Shown one piece after another: positions 5,221-6,122 of a DNA stretch of 6,122 bases. The stretch is from Dehalococcoidia bacterium (GTDB taxonomy: Bacteria; Chloroflexota; Dehalococcoidia; Dehalococcoidales; RBG-16-60-22): positions 1 through 6,122 of the forward strand of contig JABMRL010000229.1 of the NCBI GenBank assembly GCA_013202615.1. The letters are read 5' to 3'. The position numbers and the translations under genes are program-made. Position 1 is the stretch's first letter, and the number at the start of each line of letters is the position of its first letter. The notes below the pieces were generated by a model, which saw nothing but the letters and a program-made list of their open reading frames with translations, searched no databases and was not told the DNA's origin.

Positions 5221-5383
5221 AATAAAAGTTAAGGACTTGGAAAATGGCACTAACCACTGATGCAATAGCAACAATGACAGCGAGCAAACGCCACCTAAAT
5301 TTTGTACTCGCCTTAACCAGCCTATGTAATTCCCTGATTGCCAGATTATCTTCGTCTCCTCCATTTATGGTTGCTTTAGGCAT
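5213..5383 (-). CDS. Small single-span membrane protein (56 aa), element cargo
   Basis: ATG (5383-5381) follows a consensus SD, AGGAGGT (5396-5390), with 6-nt spacing. The product starts MPKATINGGDEDNLAIRELH, continues with a basic stretch (RLVKASTKFRWR), then a hydrophobic run from about 33 to 52 (LLAVIVAIASVVSAIFQVLN) and ends FYCG. The positive residues before the span suggest the N-terminus stays in the cytoplasm. A -10-like TAGAAT (5408-5403) precedes the SD, without a clear -35. It converges on the transposase with a 22-bp gap and lies just inside the right end of the element. No family is recognised. The hydrophobic C-terminal helix after a charged N-terminal helix would also suit a small toxin or a phage-type membrane protein, but nothing decides this. 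Confidence 0.62.
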   Translation of the reverse strand: MPKATINGGDEDNLAIRELHRLVKASTKFRWRLLAVIVAIASVVSAIFQVLNFYCG

Positions 5384-5436
5384 AAAATTACCTCCTAGCT
5401 TAATTCTAGCATGTGTTAGTATGATGGACTATATGC

Positions 5437-5459
5437 ACCAACCACTTTGGAGAAGAACC
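5437..5459 (-). repeat. Right terminal inverted repeat
   Basis: Read on the minus strand inward from 5459 it starts GGTTCTTCTCCAAAGTGG, close to IS6-family ends. 17 of 23 positions match the left repeat. Confidence 0.87.
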
Positions 5460-5467
5460 ATAATACC
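5460..5467. repeat. Target site duplication, right copy (ATAATACC)
   Basis: Exact copy of 3214-3221, directly outside the right terminal repeat. Joining the flanks at one copy restores the presumed empty site. Confidence 0.9.
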
Positions 5468-5492
5468 TGACAGGTTTACCGGCGTTGGGCAT

Positions 5493-5642
5493 TTATGAAT
5501 TTGGAAGTGCGGCTCTTTGCCTGGAGAAAACCGGCAGAAAAGCCAGGACAGCAACTAATATGCTGACTGAGGCCGCCAGGGAAAACACGCTGGATAGACC
5601 CAGCCTGTCACCCGGAAATCCGGAGACAAGCGGCCCGTGGGA
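5493..5642 (-). pseudogene. C-terminal remnant of a major facilitator (MFS) transporter
   Basis: The minus-strand frame open from 5642 to TAA at 5495-5493 (49 codons) reads SHGPLVSGFPGDRLGLSSVF, then a hydrophobic helix (SLAASVSILVAVLAFLPVF) and a short basic end. 'GPLxSGxxGDRLGL' followed by the last transmembrane helix is what the C-terminus of an MFS permease looks like. There is no start codon or SD, a TAA lies directly upstream in frame (5645-5643), and the remaining 74 bp up to the tRNA-Ile gene show no transporter sequence in any frame, so the 5' part has been deleted. The stretch is GC-rich compared with both sides. If it once followed the same promoter as the MR/MLE gene, it may have been the uptake permease of that locus; that is inference. 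Confidence 0.6.
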
Positions 5643-5719
5643 TTATTTCCATTTTCAAATTTTTCTTTTGTTAGTCCTAGCAGCTACGTTTGCGTATAAT
5701 AACTTCCCGTTGATGAAAA

Positions 5720-5796
5720 TGGTGGGCCATTGTGGTCTCGAACCACAGACCTCAGTCTTATCAGGACTGCGCTCTAACCAACTGAGCTAATGGCCC
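5720..5796 (-). tRNA. tRNA-Ile (anticodon GAU)
   Basis: 77 nt including an encoded CCA. Acceptor GGGCCAT/ATGGCCC; D arm AGCTCAGTTGGTTAGAGC; anticodon stem CAGTC/GACTG with loop CTGATAA, anticodon GAT at 5762-5760; short variable loop; T arm TGTGG/CCACA with TTCGAGA; then A73 and CCA. A standard bacterial tRNA-Ile with no irregularity. No rRNA genes are seen beside it. A promoter lies just upstream and no clear terminator follows. Confidence 0.97.
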
Positions 5797-5809
5797 GCGA
5801 ATCTTAGTA

Positions 5810-5838
5810 ATTCTATTTTATAAAGCGTGAAAAATCAA
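5810..5838 (-). promoter_or_regulatory. Sigma70-type promoter for tRNA-Ile
   Basis: On the minus strand: TTGATT (5838-5833), a 17-bp spacer, TAGAAT (5815-5810), with initiation expected near 5803, a few bases before tRNA base 1 at 5796. Confidence 0.65.
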
Positions 5839-5866
5839 GTTACGTTCTGGTATTCTTTCCGTGGGG

Positions 5867-6046
5867 CTATCTTCTCAGACCAAAATGGGCAAAAACCAGA
5901 ATTACCAGGCCGACGAGGTTTGCCACGGCAAAGATGATGGTGCGGCTTGAGGAGTGAGTCAGGATAAATTCATTTAGTAGTAGTCCAGCAGTACCTGCGA
6001 AAATCAGGACAAAGCCGCTCAGTTTAATAATCTGCTTCAACGCCAT
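5867..6046 (-). CDS. Small two-span membrane protein of unknown function (59 aa)
   Basis: From the internal ATG (6046-6044) the product is 59 aa: MALKQIIKLSG, a first hydrophobic segment (about 8-28, ending LLLNEFIL), a short polar turn HSSSR, a second hydrophobic segment (about 36-56, ending LVILVFAHFG) and LRR at the C-terminus. A hairpin of two helices in the inner membrane is likely. A longer form starting at 6118 adds 24 residues (MTFSLPSAIQRLRCFCISRT...) that look less protein-like, and any SD for it falls outside the window. Neither start has a visible SD. A TATACT at 6059-6054 ends 7 nt before the shorter start, which would fit a leaderless mRNA, but no -35 is visible. It runs in the same direction as tRNA-Ile. 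Family not recognised. Confidence 0.55.
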   Translation of the reverse strand: MALKQIIKLSGFVLIFAGTAGLLLNEFILTHSSSRTIIFAVANLVGLVILVFAHFGLRR

Positions 6047-6122
6047 AGTATTGAGTATAGTTCTACTAATACAAAAGCACCTTAACCTCTGGATAGCGGA
6101 AGGAAGAGAGAAAGTCATCGAC

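Larger units (their letters stand above)
3222..5459 (+). mobile_element. IS6-like transposable element with cargo genes (2,238 bp)
   Basis: The limits come from three agreeing signals. The right end read inward is GGTTCTTCTCCAAAGTGG, which resembles IS6/IS26-type ends (GGttCTgttGCAAAgt). The left end shares 17 of 23 positions with it in inverted orientation. An exact 8-bp repeat, ATAATACC, abuts both ends. The transposase inside has IS6-type DD(34)E spacing. Typical IS6 elements are under about 1 kb with one gene; this one carries in addition a 49-aa acidic ORF, an SNase-like ORF, a class II tRNA, a separate zinc-ribbon ORF and a small membrane ORF. The base composition is visibly more AT-rich than the flanking enzymes. 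Insertion lies between the 3' end of an MFS relic and the MR/MLE leader. The exact duplication suggests a fairly recent single insertion of the whole unit; the left terminus is more diverged than the right one. Confidence 0.88.

Noticed and set aside
5495..5566. Short plus-strand ORF starting MNLEVRLFAWRK, reminiscent of MoaD/ThiS
   Set aside because: Only 23 codons, no SD, similarity ends after about ten residues, and the opposite strand reads much better as an MFS C-terminus.
5485..5790. Plus-strand open frame of 101 codons
   Set aside because: It crosses the tRNA-Ile gene antisense and the MFS relic, and has no SD or known domain.
1..6122. CRISPR array, rRNA or riboswitch
   Set aside because: No regularly spaced repeats, no rRNA signature and no recognised riboswitch core were found.

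Overview
The window looks bacterial: strong Shine-Dalgarno (SD) sites, sigma70-type promoters, a CCA-encoding tRNA-Ile, and catabolic enzyme families common in environmental bacteria. The family mix would fit a Chloroflexota/Dehalococcoidia-like genome, but that is only a guess from gene content. Two kinds of DNA are present. One is GC-richer chromosomal sequence (about 1-3050 and 5480-5645). The other is an AT-richer block between them that I read as a single transposable element.

Left part (1-3213): the 3' end of an amidohydrolase-2 family gene is followed on the same strand by a COG4091-type NAD(P)-dependent oxidoreductase with a C-terminal SAF domain. A mandelate racemase/muconate lactonizing enzyme (MR/MLE) faces them on the minus strand, and the two stop codons abut with no base between. 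Together they look like part of a catabolic locus for a sugar acid or related hydroxy acid; the substrate is not evident.

Centre (3222-5459): a 2,238-bp IS6-like element. It is bounded by an imperfect terminal inverted repeat (17/23 matches) and by an exact 8-bp target duplication, ATAATACC, on both sides. It encodes a DD(34)E transposase with an N-terminal zinc ribbon, preceded by a translationally coupled 52-aa zinc-ribbon ORF. It also carries cargo unusual for this family: a small acidic ORF, an 88-aa staphylococcal-nuclease-like protein, a small single-span membrane protein, and a tRNA gene. That tRNA is structurally intact and Leu-like (class II, long variable arm, A73), but its anticodon reads UGG, which is proline-type. 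The tRNA and nuclease lie in one minus-strand unit with a good promoter, a structured leader, and a near-perfect SD in front of a bare AUG-UAG start-stop. This unit diverges from the transposase promoter.

Right part (5460-6122): the element sits 25 bp past the stop of what reads as the last 49 codons of a major facilitator (MFS) transporter, whose 5' part is gone. Then come a tRNA-Ile(GAU) with its own promoter and a small two-span membrane protein, all on the minus strand. The most notable item is the transposon-borne tRNA with leucine body and proline anticodon. If transcribed and charged by LeuRS it would put Leu at CCA/CCN Pro codons; this is inference and untested.
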